From Theristus sp. LFF4_11 (Eukaryota; Nematoda; Chromadorea; Monhysterida; Xyalidae), in contig JASANC010004871.1 of the NCBI GenBank assembly GCA_030248135.1, positions 62,001 to 126,000 of the forward strand: 64,000 nt of DNA. The letters are read 5' to 3'. The notes beneath the pieces were generated by a model. That model was not told the origin of the DNA and made no database searches. It saw nothing but the letters and a program-made list of their open reading frames with translations. This document shows positions 34,201 through 47,185 of this stretch, one piece after another; position 1 is the stretch's first letter; the number at the start of each line of letters is the position of its first letter. A program made the translations under genes and the position numbers.

Positions 34201-36630
34201 ATCGTTCGCATAAAATGCTCGTTGCTGTTCAGTCCACGTCACCATTCACCCACCACGTTATTCAGCTGTTCTTCTGTTGCGGTTATCCTTCTTGTTGTAA
34301 TCGTTGTTTGTGTTAGTTATTGTTCAATGAGAAGCATTTACATTGCTAAAGGTCATAGCGTTATTTTTTTGCAGTTTCGATCGCCTCTCGATGTCAGGGT
34401 GGTTTGGAAAAAAACAACAGTTCAGCGTGCTTCGGTACCGTGTAACTTTGTGATGGTTGCCAGTCTAAATGCACAAAACAAGTGCGATTTCTGTAAAGTC
34501 ATCAGTTGTTAGACACATAATTCGCCTGTAAGATCGGTTTTGTTTATTGTTACACCATGCTAACACGGCGGCCAAGCTTTGCTTAGATTGGATGTACAGT
34601 GGAGGCCTTTATTCTTTATTCTTTATTCGTCTGAAATTTCAATCATCAAAAATACCATTTGTCAGTGTACGCTGGAATTGGAACACAAAAATCACCCAAG
34701 CGAAACAACCTTGGTGGGCCGTGTGGCTGTAGCCCAGTCATTTTTGTGGGCCTTCTTCAGCTCCAGGCTTTGTTCGTGAACGTGGCTCTGGTTTTGCATT
34801 TTTTGGTCTTGTTTACGTTTTCAGCCCCTTATTTTTTGCATTTTATCGTGCTAGCTTTGTCAAAAGAAGCGAAATCCGAAGTGTTTGCTGTGTCATCCCG
34901 TCCATCTGTTCTGTTCGGCTTAAGACCATTAAAAAAATCTTTGTGTCTCTCGGGTGTACGTGGTGTCATCTGATTTCAGAGTTTAACATTTTTAAACACA
35001 ACAAAGTGCGCTCGTTTCTTGATCAGGTGGCCTGTTGTCTCCGCACGTTTTGTGCGTATGACTTTTTTCTTTCAAAAAATATGACGAATTTCATTTGTGG
35101 AGTGGCATGTGTGTTTGTTTTTGCTGTTCCAGAGCACAAACATGCGCCGAACCCTCAGATGGTGGTCCCCAACAGTGCGCGCTTGTTGCGGCTGTTTTTG
35201 CGCTTTTTTTCTCATCGCGCCCTGGCCCACCCACACTGAAAAAGCTGCAGCGAGCGACATTCTTTCAGCGTTTTTTTTCATTGTCGTTTTTTCCATTGCG
35301 ATCGGTCTTCAGTTTCAGGTTCGCTCTTATTGTTGACAACGAAACCGTTATGGTTTTTATGATGTCGTCTGCTGTGGTAAGTGTGCGCCTTCATCCACTA
35401 AACGCTAAATACTTTTGGAATCTCTTCGCTGGCTTGTTTTCGGCATTAGTTTCACCAGTTTTCGATGGTTTTTTTCTCAGTGACAACAATCGACACGGAC
35501 ACAGTGATCTCAGATAGATTAGTTTTTTTTCGGTTTGAGCGGTCCTCTCGGTTGCAAAAATCCGGTACCCGAAATAATATTTTTCATATTTTTTTGCAAT
35601 CATGGTGGTCTTCTTGTCGCAAGCAAAATTTATTGTTTTTTCCTTGGCTCTTGGCTGAATCAAGTTTTTTTTCGGTTGAGTTGTTTTTGATAAAGCAAAA
35701 TGTGCTGGAAAAGCGGTTTCGTCCAGATTTGCAGAAGTATTTTCGTGTGGGTCTTGAAACTCCCACTGTTAACTCCCATAATTTTTTTCGTTGTTTGCGT
35801 TGAGAAAGCAAACAATTTCGAAAGACAGCTTTTGGTTGGTTGGGTCTCTGTCTAACTCGACAACCTTTTCATTTCTCTGTCATCATCGTAAGTTCACCGT
35901 TTTTGACCCTTTGACATTTTGCGTGAATTTTCCAGGTCTCCGCTGTTTGCACAGCATCCACTTGATAGAGCTACAGTTACGGTTTTCTGGGTCGTTTTGT
36001 CTTGTCTTTGTCAGTGTCACCCTTTTGAGTAAAATCAGAAATGTGTGTTTTGTTGTGAAACTTTGAAGTTCAGACTTATATTGACCAAATAGTAGTTCAG
36101 ATTTTCATGTTCAACAAAGTGATTGATCACGCTACGTTCTGCCAGTCGGAATCCAACACCTCTTCTTAAACTTTTAAATCACTTGTTTTCAAAATTGAAA
36201 AAAAAATCATTCATTTTTCAGATTATTCACCACTACAAAAGAACGTGAACAGAATAGGAAGAAAGAAGAAAGACAAAAGAACGCCAAATTGCCAAATTAA
36301 ACTGCCATAAATGTGCACACTTCTAACGTCTAATAAAAAAGTGCACAAAAAATTAACAAAATAATCGAGAAATTATAACTACAAAATTGTTTACATGTAT
36401 TTATTGGACCAGTAGAGCTAATCTAATACTTCAGTCTGTCGAAAATCGTAGAAGCAAGAAACACACACACTCGTCTATATTTTCTCTCGGAATTGCGGGT
36501 ATAATTCTATTCACATCGTAGCTTTGCCTTCACGCTAAACAAGGCGAAGAACATTGCGAAACTAAATCACGAAACAACAGCACGGCACGCCAACAAAAAA
36601 AGTCCAGGAAAAAAACGCCCTAGAAAAACA
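31269..36630. other. non-coding region upstream of the coiled-coil gene
   Basis: About 5.4 kb with no recognised element family and no exon I can support; the plus strand is T-rich, with many TTTTCAG-like acceptors. Likely the 5' flank, untranslated exons or a first intron of the gene starting at 36631. Confidence 0.4.
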
Positions 36631-39600
36631 ATGCTTAGCGGACAGCAACAGAGAGTCGAGCGTGAGGCAAACTTGCTGCAGCACCATGACTCGTTTTCAA
36701 AATCGACCAGTGACTTTTGGCGGGAACTCACAGCGGGACGGCGACAACCGCCCGATTCGGCGACCGTCACGTTGGCGTATCAAAGGTGAATAGGTGCCGT
36801 AAATCTTGTCGTTGCCGACCGGTGTTCCGGTCGTTTTGGAATGGACAAAGCTGGATTTCCAAAGAGTGACATGTGTTTGTGGTTCGCCATGACATGCTCC
36901 CTTGGCGATCAAGCGCCGGTCGACTCGAGACACATTCATATTCATTCATTCGGTTCATTCACAAAGCATCTGTCAGCGTGGCAGTCAGCTATGGTTGTTT
37001 TGTTTTTTTCACAAATACGAATCAATTGAAAACCGCTGCCATTTCGTTCATTGTTTCGTATTTCGGTGTCGTCGGTGGCAATTTTCCGATCATCACAACA
37101 ACAAAAACCCTATATTCACATGCCGTTCAGTTTTTCCTTGCGCAACTCTTTGTTGTGTGCTGCTCTGTTCAGATTCGTCGAGCGCCTCCAGGAGGACATG
37201 GACGCGCGCATCCGTCACGTCATCGAACACGAACAGCTGCAGTTCGAGCGGGCGTGCGTTGGCGCGCGCAACGATCGCGACAAATTGCTCAGGTTTGAGA
37301 CTCGTTTGGTTGTTGTTTTTTCGTGTATTCATGCCCCCCGCCCCCCTCACGCTCACCGCATCTCGCAACTGCGAGGAAAGAATCGATCGACGTTACGAAA
37401 GTACGCCGCACGACACAGCAGCAGCAGCGAGCATTCGTTCTGCAGCAGGGTGACTGAGCGGCTTCTGTCACCGCTTGTGGTCTGGTGGTGGTGCGTTAGA
37501 CTCGTTGTCTGTGCGTTCGGGGCATCGAGCCCCGCCGAGGGGTGTATAGGCACTCAATGACACAGAGAAAACTCGATGGGCGCCCGACGCGACGGTGTTT
37601 TGTAGGCTTTTCTGGGTTAGCCCTGGCTAAAAACATCGCCTAAAATTCCCAACAACAACAACAACAACAACAAGCGAGAAACACCACTCACGTGCAGTCC
37701 CCTCCCCCCACCCCCCCCCCCCCCCGGCTGACGCTAAATTTGTGCAACACCTTTTCCGTTGTGCCGACTATAAACATAGAAATTATCTCTGAATCTTAAG
37801 AAAATGATTGATGCTGTTTACCTTGAGGAGATGACATATCGAAACATATCCATCCATAAAAACGTACATGCCGTTTTCCAAATTTTAAGTAACTTTTTTA
37901 TTGCTTGGTAAAATGGCTGTGAGACTTTGGTACGTTTTTGGTTGTTTTGATCTTGAAAAACGGCGTTGCGGGTGATATCTGTTTCTTTATTTTCCTTGTG
38001 CGTTGCGCCTCCATACGTCAGCGACGAAACTAAAAGCTGGAAAATGCCAATAACATTTTTCCAATTTCGCCGCTTTTTTACGAGCACTGCAAATTGCGAG
38101 TGATTTTTGGTTGAGAAGCCGACAGCGTTTTTTTTGTGAGAATGTAATTTTGTGTTTTTATTATGTGATGACTGCATCGATTTCGCGTGTAGAGTGTTGA
38201 AGGTGGTTATAGTTTCGCATCTTGAAAAGGTTAGAAAACATGATTTTTCACGTTTTTCTCTTTTTGATGAACCGACGTCAATAAAACGTTTCCAATTCGA
38301 AAGATCGATTGGATTTTAGTGATTTCACAAGTTCGTTCATTGTGCAGTTTTTTATTTTGCTGCGCGCAATTTGTTACGCGCCGCCTCCAAGTTTTTCGTC
38401 TCGATAAAAATCGAATTATTCCTTTTTCAAAATCCGCTTTTTGCAATTGGCGTTTTACTGTTGTTTCGTTCGCTGTATTTTGCATTGGTTTGGTGGGTGG
38501 TGGTGTGGTGTGGTGTGATTCGTGCGAAACAAACAATATCCAGGATTACGAGTTTTTTCAGTTGGGTCGAAGATTCGCTTTTTTAAAACTTTTTTGGTAT
38601 GTGAAGTGATGCATTGCAAAACAGCAAAACTGTGCACGTTTTTTTCAGTGTTGATGATTTTTAGAAACCGGTTTGTGATAAGTTGTTTTTTTCAACGGAC
38701 TGGCATGAATAATTTTTCATTCTCTATTTGCGTTCGTCGCAATATGTCATAGACGATGGACAATTTTGTGGCACAAAAAACACACCACATGTGTTTGTGT
38801 AGTTTGACAAAGCAAAAAAAAACAACGCAAGCAAGATTTACCAATTTTGACTGATGTGAGTTGTTGCTGGTGATAGATTTTTAATGCTACTCAGAGACAG
38901 AAATAGCAGTGAAATCGTGGGGTTTGCAGCGTTTCTTTGCTTGACGTTTTGTGGAATTTTCTTGAAATAAAGTGCCTGCTTTTTATATGGCACCATATCG
39001 TCGCTGGTGTTATCTTCAATTGAAATCTGGGGCTCTTTTGTGCGCTGTTTTGCGTTGAGTCCGAAAAGCACAATATGGCGTGTTGCGAAGGGCTCGTGTA
39101 CAATTGCGGCCCGCGAAATTCCGACCCGAAAAATTCCGGCCCGCTCATTCCGGCCCGAAGAATTCCGGTCCGAAGAATTCCGGCGTCGAAAAATTCCGGC
39201 CCGGAGAAATCCGGCTCGATGAATTGTCGACAGCACGAACAATATTAACTCACACGAAGTGTTTTTTGGTAACAAAATATCGATATTCACGTCGTAAATA
39301 AATAAATTTGGTGAACAATTAAAACAAACATTGAAAATACACTGTAACATGTGAACATCGATATTTTATTATCAAAAATCATTTCGTGTGGTTTAATATT
39401 GTTCGTGCTGGCAAAAATTCCTCGGACCGGAATTCTCTGGGCCGGAATTCTTCTGGCCTGAATTCTTCGGGCCGGAATTCTTCGGGCCGGAACTCTTCAG
39501 GCCGGAATTAGCGGGCCAGAATTGTACCCCCGTTGCGAAAATTTGTGGGAATCAACGATTATTTGTGAATTGTTGTCGGGGTTATATTTCTGTGGAGCGG

Positions 39601-42600
39601 GCTGACAAAAAAATGTGTGGGTGAGGGTGATTTTGTTCATGAATTTTACGGCGAATGATTTCGTTGCTAATAAATGACGTGAAAAAACATCACTTTGCAA
39701 GCACACCGGTAGTTTTTTCTGCCAACGTTTTCAAGAACATTTGAAAATCTCACAAATGCTGAAACGAACAATTCCTGCGCAAAAAACCTGACAGACAGAA
39801 GGACTGCTGATTTTCGCAATAAATCGCAAGACGAAACACCATAACAGTCCAAACAACGGCATCAGGCAAGTGTTTGGCGGTGTTATTTGCTTCTGGCTCG
39901 CTCATTGGTTGGTTGAGATCGCAGCTTAATTCAGCGCAACAAACCAATGCAGCTAATCAGGAGAGAGCACAACACTCCAGAATTCCGTTGAAAAGTCGCT
40001 ACAAAAGTCTTCTGCAAAGAAATGTTCATTTTTAAGCCAGACCACGGCACGATTACACCGTATTGCGATTTACCGCCAGTATAGCCCTCTATAACCGCTC
40101 ATGTTGCACTGGTTTTCGATTAAAAAAAACTGACGTATATTCCCGGGATTAGCGAACGCCACAGTCAGAACACAGGGGACCCAAGGACAGAGCGGGCCTG
40201 TTTTTTTTCTGTCTGTCCCACGCACGAGATGGGGCATTCATGAACGCAGCTACGCGTCACCAAATACTGCTTCATGAATGCCGCTTAAATCGTCAATTCC
40301 GCAAGTCGACCGCCGCTCAGTGCGGACGTGTCGTGTTACCGCGGAATCGGTTGGGGGGGGGGGGGGTGGGGACTGCGACGTGCTTCAGACAAAACCAAGA
40401 AAAAGGCTGAAAAAAGCAAAAGAGAAGACCGTTTTCTTTTCCTCTCCAGGGCACTGCAATCGAGCGACCAAGAGTCGATGAGCCTCGAGGGCAGACTGAA
40501 TCCGCACACGGGTGAGCATCATCAGCATCAGCAGTCACATCAGCAGCGGGCGCACGGCGGCGACATCAGCCGCCAATCAGTGCACTCATCAGCGTGCCCT
40601 GTGGTGACTGCGCCGTCGACCAATGATAAACCAGGTTTGCTTGACTTCTCACTGTGTACAAGTCCATCTGGATAATATGAACAACTAGCTGATTGGTTCG
40701 TTGCACACATGATGCATGCATTGCTGTGCATAGGCAAACTCCACCTCCACCGCAACACCTGCACAGAATGCATGAATCAGATGCGTGCATCAACTGCGCT
40801 TGTGTGCAAGCAACCAATCGGCTGGCCAGATCGATTGGACGCTGTTACTGTTATGGTTTGGCGCGGGTTTTGTTCTGCTGCTGACACTTACAAGGAGCCT
40901 AATAAAAACGAATGCTTCGTGTTTCCAATTCAATTCGGAGCCATTGAAAGGCGGAGTCGGCTTTGTTAGCCGCATAACTTCGAAAACGGACAATGCTTGA
41001 GCAACCGAGGCGTGTCTTTTTGTCAGAACAGTCTCACAGACTTATCCGAAACACAAACGCAATGGTGCCCATCTATCTCCACCAGGTTCAAGTTCGACAA
41101 CGGGTATCAGCAACATCAGCAGCATCAGCAGCAGCAACAGTACAAACAAGAACGCATCGTCGTTGTTCACGGGCACCAATCGCAGTGGCGTAGTGCCATC
41201 GCCGATTCTAATGAACCATCACGAAACATCAACGGACTCGGAGAAACAACACACGACGAGCACGGCACTCGATCGGCAGCAGCAGCAGCAGGAGGCGGAG
41301 CAACAGCAGCAGGCGCCCGACAGCGCCGTGCCGCCGTCGCCGCCGTCGTTGCCGCGTAGCTCCGACACGGTTGGTCGAGAATATGAATCGAGAATCGTTT
41401 TTTTTGAGTTTGCCCCCCCCCCCCACCTCTCTTTTTTCAGTCAGGCCGCTTTTGAAAACTCATGTCAAGTTTCGCGCTCATTTTCAACCGAGTGTGTTTC
41501 CGTGCACTCCTCTGCGCGCACATTGCTGTGGAGGCGGAGTCTCTCTCTCTCTGCCCTGCACAGAAAGCCTGCATCACATGAGCACACCAACCAATCAGCT
41601 GACAGCCTATAATTTACGAGTGATCAGTCACGCGCGCAAACACAACGACATAAGTGCTATTTCGTAAACAATAAGTAATAATAATAATCGGGCAGACTTT
41701 TCGAGCAATAAAAACCCTGATTTTTAGCCGAGCGACCTACTGAACGACGGCGACGTCGAGTTCACGGAAGAGAGCGTGTTTGCGTTGGCGCCGCTGACCG
41801 CGACGGTCGCAGTGAACAACAACAATAATAATAATAATACGAACACTGGGGCGCACGCGCACAAACAACGCCACCACAGTCATTTGGGCGCAACAACAAC
41901 GACGACACGACCATTGGAGGAGCAACAGCGAGACGACGACGACGAGACGGATGGTTCGTTGCGAGTGGGAATATGTACTTATAATGGTTATAGTTATGGT
42001 TATTACAATATGGCTATTAGAAACGACATACACGGCAGCCTGGTGTGCCTGTTCCGACCTGTCAAGAGCAGGCCAGTTGGCTGGTCGGGACAGGCCTTCG
42101 AACAGGCATCATCTGCCAGGTTACCAAAAACTTGGAACAAATCACCCATTTTTTCGTCCATTCAGCAAATTCACCTACCTTTTTTGGCCGGTTTTGCTAC
42201 CTACCTACCAAAAGGTACAGGCATGAAAATGAGCAATAATTGGCTCCAGTGCGCAATTGCCGAAACGACGCGCCTGTTTTGAAGCGAATAACATCATTTC
42301 GGCCTGCGGACACATTCGAATCGAGCAAACGTTCTACCGCCATTCGTCTTTTGCTTGTTTTTGCAGACAGCGGCACGTTCGACGATCTCGGCGTGCTGAT
42401 TGGGCCGCCGACACGCACGGAAGGCGCCGGGTGTCTCGTGTCGAAGCTCGGCACGTCGCTGCCGATCACGATCCAGAAGCGCTACTGGCCACCGCCGGAG
42501 GCAGTCGACTCGTTGCCGGAGTCGTCGAGCGAGGACGAGAACGGCGACATGAAGGTTGGCCGCTTTTTTTCGTTGTTCATCGCCCACCAGTGCTCACCGT

Positions 42601-43545
42601 TGGCCGCTTTTTTCTGTTGTTAAATCGCCCACCAGTGCTCACCGTTAGCCGACGCAATGTGGGCTGATCGAGCGAGCTCGCTCGGGTGCAAACGCTGTGT
42701 GCGAGCGGCGTCGTTTGTCCGCCGCCCGGCGGTTTTATGTCTCTTCTCGTCTCTTTCGCGTTGATATTTCGTTGCCTACAGTTTTACTCTATAACATATC
42801 CAGCCAGCTGATTGGTTGATGCGTGCATTTAGTGCATTAATTGCTGTGGAGGCGGAGTCTGGTTTGCATGGAATATCCATGCATCACGCGACCACCAAGC
42901 AATCAGCTAGTTGGATATGTTATAGAGTTCGGACGGTAGTTGCATTAGTGGCATTTTGCGCATCTCACTATTAGTTGATTGATTAGTTGCTTGCCAGCAT
43001 CTTTCTTGAAGACACATGCTGGCAAGCGTTGCACTGATTGGTGGTGTTTTTTTTATTGGCACTCGTTTCTGATTGGTTGCACATTTGTCACATCTGATCG
43101 CTGATTGGCTGACTTCTCGCAGCACGTCTGCCTGCCGCACCGTCCGCCGCCACGCGACCGCCACGAGCGAATGAAGCAGCTCTCGCGCACCATACAGGCG
43201 CCCGACGATCCGGAGCGTCTGTTCGGCGAGTTTCCGCGTCGGCGCCGCTATCGAACGGGCGAGCCGGTGGAGCAGCAGCCGCCTGCGTCGCGGCTAGCCA
43301 CCGCCACAACTGCGGCCAACCACGCACGGCGGCCGATTGGCGGTGAGTTGGACGACTTGTTCGGTGACGACGACGACGACGAGCACGAGGATGAGGACGG
43401 CAAGCCGCGAGCGCCGCCGCCGACGGTGATGTTCGCGGGCACAGCGGCCGCACCGCCGACCACGGTCGTCGCTGCGGGGTACCACCATGGTCAGCGGCAT
43501 GCGGTGTACCACTGGCCGACGTCGACGAACGTGAATGCGAATTGA
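36631..43545 (+). CDS. unrecognised coiled-coil and low-complexity protein, 485 residues
   Basis: Seven phase-consistent exons: 36631-36785, 37173-37292, 40450-40511, 41086-41369, 41728-41953, 42367-42554, 43123-43545 (TGA). The ATG at 36631 has A at -3. Residues 1-95 are helical and charged, a likely coiled coil (QRFVERLQEDMDARIR, EHEQLQFERA). Residues 113-280 or so are low complexity: Ser/Asn runs, polyGln, Asn-Asn-Asn and Thr-Thr-Thr stretches. From about 283 a more ordered, Pro-rich segment follows (FDDLGVLIGPPTR, LGTSLPITIQKRYWPPP), then SESSEDEN-type acidic residues. The last exon has an RRRRYRTG basic patch, an acidic run (LDDLFGDDDDDEHEDED) and a Pro/Ala/His tail. No signal peptide or membrane helix. 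It is probably a cytoplasmic or nuclear scaffold, but no function can be assigned. Introns carry SINE1, M1 and M5 copies. Confidence 0.72.
37467..37672 (+). mobile_element. tRNA-derived SINE1, copy 3
   Basis: The most complete copy: GTCACCGCTTGTGGTC..GTGCGTTAGACT head, GGGGCATCGAGCCCCGCC B-box region, CACTCAATGACACAGAGAAAA, GGGCGCCC..GGTGTTTTGTA, GGGTTAGCCCTGGCTA, and a (CAA)n tail. In intron 2 of the coiled-coil gene. Confidence 0.85.
37673..39097. other. intron 2, spacer part
   Basis: A short C-rich tract near 37710-37730, then AT-rich intron sequence. I see no exon, RNA gene or element here. Confidence 0.4.
39098..39527. mobile_element. M6 element with terminal GGCCGGAATTC arrays, copy 1
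   Basis: The left end is a tandem of TTCCGGCCCG(A/C)AGAA units, the right end the inverse (GGGCCGGAATTCTTC units). Inside, CACGAACAATATTAA..CACACGAAGTG is mirrored by CACTT/CACGTG-like GTGTGGTTTAATATTGTTCGTG. The outermost bases are TGTACAATT and AATTGTAC. A second copy lies at 54541-55080. Confidence 0.85.
40231..40288. mobile_element. M5 palindrome, short copy
   Basis: GGCATTCATGAA..GCAGCTACGCGTCACCAAATACTGCTTCATGAATGCCGCTTAA; one arm is shortened relative to 56881. Confidence 0.7.
40672..40835. mobile_element. M1 CCAAT-palindrome MITE
   Basis: AGCTGATTGGTTCG..GATGCATGC arm mirrored by GCATGAATC..CAACCAATCGGCT, with AAACTCCACCTCCACCGCA in the centre. In intron 3 of the coiled-coil gene. 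Confidence 0.8.
41505..41623. mobile_element. M1 CCAAT-palindrome, partial copy
   Basis: Only the central and right parts remain: ATTGCTGTGGAGGCGGAGT, CACAGAAAGCCTGCATCAC and CCAACCAATCAGCTGA..TATAATTTA. Confidence 0.75.
42778..42932. mobile_element. M1 CCAAT-palindrome MITE
   Basis: ACTCTATAACATATCCAGC..GCTGATTGG mirrored by CAATCAGCTAGTTGGATATG..TAGAGT. In the last intron of the coiled-coil gene. Confidence 0.85.
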
Positions 43546-45359
43546 ATGCCCGCCCACCTCTCCAACCCCGCAGTTTTTCGGTTTTTTACTTTATCTATTG
43601 TTAGTGTTATTATTGAACCGCCGCGGGTTTTCGTTTCTCTGAGGTATACACAATGCGTACGTGCACGCCACATGTAGTTGTTTCTTGACTTCTGGTATTG
43701 TAATTTTCAGTGTGACCTCTCTTTCTCGCAGTACCACCACTACTGTTCAGTTCTTCAATGCCGTTTTTTTTGCATTCGCTCTGTACTGTAGATTAGACAC
43801 GTATGCTGGAGTATTATTAGTGGTTGAGGTTCAGACGTTGTCGCACGGAGACTGTTATCGATTTTTAACATAACTATAGTGTTGTTTTGGCTTTTTTTGC
43901 GGCTGTGTTCACATGTGTTTCTTGAAATGGCATCCACAGCAATATCAAGTTGAGATTGGATGGTGTGTTTTTCAGCTGGCTGAATTTTTATCTGAAATCA
44001 AGGCTCGATATCAGTGATACAGTACGAAGGGCCGTATACTGTGCTGTGGATTTTTATGTTTTTCTCTCTCAAAAAATCGGTGGTGTGCGCTATTCACATG
44101 TGTCAGTAAATTTTCGTTTGAGAAGTGAACAACAATTTTTACATGATTTTGTGCAACTGTGGTAATTCTTTTGTGGTAAAGAGTTTCTATAAACACTGCT
44201 GTGTTGCTATTTATCGTCCAATGAATCATCCGTGGATTTCTTCAAAATATATTTTGTGTCAATCTTATTTAAAAAACGTTTTTGTGTCATTTTACGATTT
44301 CCAAGCGGATTTTATGAGTTCGGTGCGTGAAATCGGTTTTTCTTGGAAAATTGGTAAGAGTAGAAAGAAAATTCGAAAACCAAATAAGTAACCAAAGGTG
44401 CAAAAGCAAACAAAAATCGCGAACAAAAAATACGCGACTGTGCGCCCGGTTTTGTTGTATTTTTTATGTTTTTTTCAAATTTTTCTAGTGGATTTCGTGT
44501 TTCGTCCTTTTTTGTGGTGTGCTTCAGTGTCTGGCAAACATTGTGTTCAGAAGTAAAGCTGAAATTCGTCTTTTTTCTGTATTTTTTTCTGTGCATATAC
44601 TGAAAACTGGACAATTCAATAATGGTTCACCTTCAGTTAGTGTGAATGTGATGATCAAACGCGAATGAAACATTTGTTTTTTTTTGTTGTCGTGTTCTCT
44701 TTATCTCTTGTTTTGTTTAAAGCGGGTTTTTGTAACACCGTTATGAAATCTACATCACAATACGTATAGTTGTGTTTTTTTCTTTTTTTGCTCTCTACTA
44801 CACACGTGCACCACATCTTTCATCTTTCACAAACGGTTTTTATTTTTAACGGTTTTTTGCCAAGCTTCTGGTTACCCGGGGCCCAGCTACATTTAGTTTG
44901 TACGTGAGTTGAAAATCAGGAAAATGTACATAAACAGATGGAAACACTCTACTCTATTCTGTAGTATGTTTTGTTTTTACGTTTGCGTGACCGCAACGAC
45001 GGTTACAGTTACTGTGGAGCTTTCAAAATTGTTTTCTTGTGTGTATTTGTGCACATATTCTTTTTGTTGTTCCTTGGTCGGAGAGGGTGGAATAAGCTGA
45101 AACTGTAAAGATCGGAAATGTTTTATCTTCAAAAAGAAACTGTTTGTCGTATCGTTATCATGATCGATTTTGTGATTCTTGTCCATTTCGTAAGATAAGA
45201 TACGCTGCTATGGTCTGTCTTTTTTAGGAGACTATGCTTTGTAACTGTGCTACAATTTGTCAGTGGCAATTTTTTGAAAATTTTCTCTACTCTCTCTCTA
45301 CTCTTTTGAAAGTTTTCAGTTTTGATAGTAGTATTCAGTGTATTTCTATCCCGTTAGAC
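43546..45359. other. 3' flank of the coiled-coil gene
   Basis: T-rich 3' UTR or intergenic sequence. I see no coding exon, RNA gene or recognised element, and no clear AATAAA close to the stop. Confidence 0.45.
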
Positions 45360-45454
45360 TTAAGCGGCATTCATGAAGCCGCATTAGTGTCGCATAACTA
45401 GGTTTTAACATGTAGCTACGCGTCACTAAATACTGCTTCATGAATGCCCGCTTT
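45360..45454. mobile_element. M5 palindrome
   Basis: TTAAGCGGCATTCATGAAGC arm mirrored by TACTGCTTCATGAATGCCCGCTT, with GTAGCTACGCGTCACTAAA inside. Confidence 0.85.
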
Positions 45455-46350
45455 ACATAATTCAGAAATACCTATTTCACACAATCTGCTTGTGTTTTAC
45501 TCATCCCTACCATCCTTTCTGTGCAATGCTGCTGCAAATTCCTGGTAAAAAAGCCGTTCTTATTTTAAAAATTTCTTTTCTACGCGGTTTTCTTTCGCCC
45601 TCCGGCAATCTTTCGTGTTCTGTAACGTTTGATTTGTTTTTCACCCAAGTCATTTCGTCAAAGTGATCTTCATTTTTTAACACACGGACTGTGTGCTTAG
45701 CTTTTTTGTCATGAAATTTTAGGACAATATCTGTTTTATATCTTTCTCTCACGTTAGTTTAGCGAGTTTCATAAAATGTCTTCTGTTTTTAAACCACCAT
45801 TTTGTGGATTTTTTCAAAAAAAAACCGAAAAAACATGCGTTCTTTCATTTTTTTTCTTTTGGTATTCGCTCTCCACCCCATCGTTTTCCATGTTTTTTTC
45901 TGTATTTTTTATTTTATATGCAGGCCAGTAAGAGTAGTAAACACGAGCGGTTTTTCCCAAATCTTGTTTTAAAATTTATCGAGTTAAAAACACGTTTTAA
46001 TTTTTTTTTCATAAAATGCGTAGTTTGTAGTTCACTGACACGTATTATTGCTTTTTTAGAAAACAAGAATTACTGTGCTATTCTTCCTCAGTTTTTTTAG
46101 CACTACGATTTTCATTTTTGGTACTTTCTGATTTTCTCCAGTCTGTTTTAAAAACGTGATTGTTCTGTTCCCAAATTGAGCAAGGTCAAGCATGCATCAT
46201 TTTTTTAAATTTTAAGATGTTCTGTTTTTCCTGATCACGTTTGACAGGTTTCTATGAACAGACGATATCTTATGTTATGTGCGTTCCTCTAGAATAGCTG
46301 TATGTGATGTTTCACGCCATTTTGTTCAGTAGTTTTGTTGTATCAACAAT

Positions 46351-46444
46351 TACGTGGCATTCATGAAGCAGTATTTAGTGACGCACAGCTGTGTTAAAAC
46401 TTAGCTACGCGGTTACTAAATAGTGCTTCATGAATCCACCTTTA
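46351..46444. mobile_element. M5 palindrome
   Basis: GGCATTCATGAAGCAGTATTT arm mirrored by AAATAGTGCTTCATGAATCC, with TTAGCTACGCGGTTACT inside. Confidence 0.85.
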
Positions 46445-47185
46445 GGCGATCATGAAACATCGCATCTGTTGTGTTCAAAAATTGTTTTGTAACCATTAAA
46501 ATTCACTACGGGTTATGGTCTTGTCTTGGAATTACTTGATTGATTGAACTGCTGTTGTTGTACGGAATTCGAGGTTCGTCGTGTGTTTTTGGAGATATCC
46601 GAAAATAACAATCAGGGGTTTGAAACTTGGGCGTTCTCAGACTGATTGCTGCTTGTTTTGTTTCAGAGTGCAAGAGCTTGACGTTGTAAATTTGAAAGGT
46701 TTTGTTCATTAATTGATAGAAGTGCTGTTTGGGACTTTCAAAAACTTATCGCGCTTTTTTAGCGATTCAGACAAAACACGCACGCCACACAGATGTTCTT
46801 TCAAGTTGGTTTTTGAAATTACAAAATCTTTTAGTTGGTAGTATATGTTCACTCTTGAAATTCTGTTCTAAATCAGTCCTATATGGAAAGTCAAAATTCA
46901 GTGAAACTTATGTGGTTGAATCGTCAAAGTTGTCAGTTTTTTGGAAAATTGTCCGGTTTTTGCACTGTTTTTTGGTGGTGTTTGGTGTGGCGTATTTTTT
47001 GTCTGCCTGTGTTGCTGCTGATGACATGATTGCTATCGAATGGAAAGTGTGAAAAAAAACGAATAAAATGTAAAAAAATCTACCAGAATTTGGCTGTTGA
47101 AAAACGTTGGGAGTGTTTCAGAAGGCGGTGCTTTCTGACCACTGGTCTCGGCAAATCGTTCTCATGCGACACAGTGTCTCGGCGT
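46445..47185. other. 5' flank of the SDR gene
   Basis: Unremarkable AT-rich spacer; no exon or element recognised. Confidence 0.4.

Noticed and set aside
41086..41359. Gln/Ala-rich alternative frame over exon 4 of the coiled-coil gene
   Set aside because: It runs into a stop without a donor; the Ser/Asn-rich frame joins both neighbouring exons in phase.
45507..45752. Lys/Glu-rich 81-codon minus-strand ORF
   Set aside because: The composition follows from the T-rich plus strand; no partner exons or motif.
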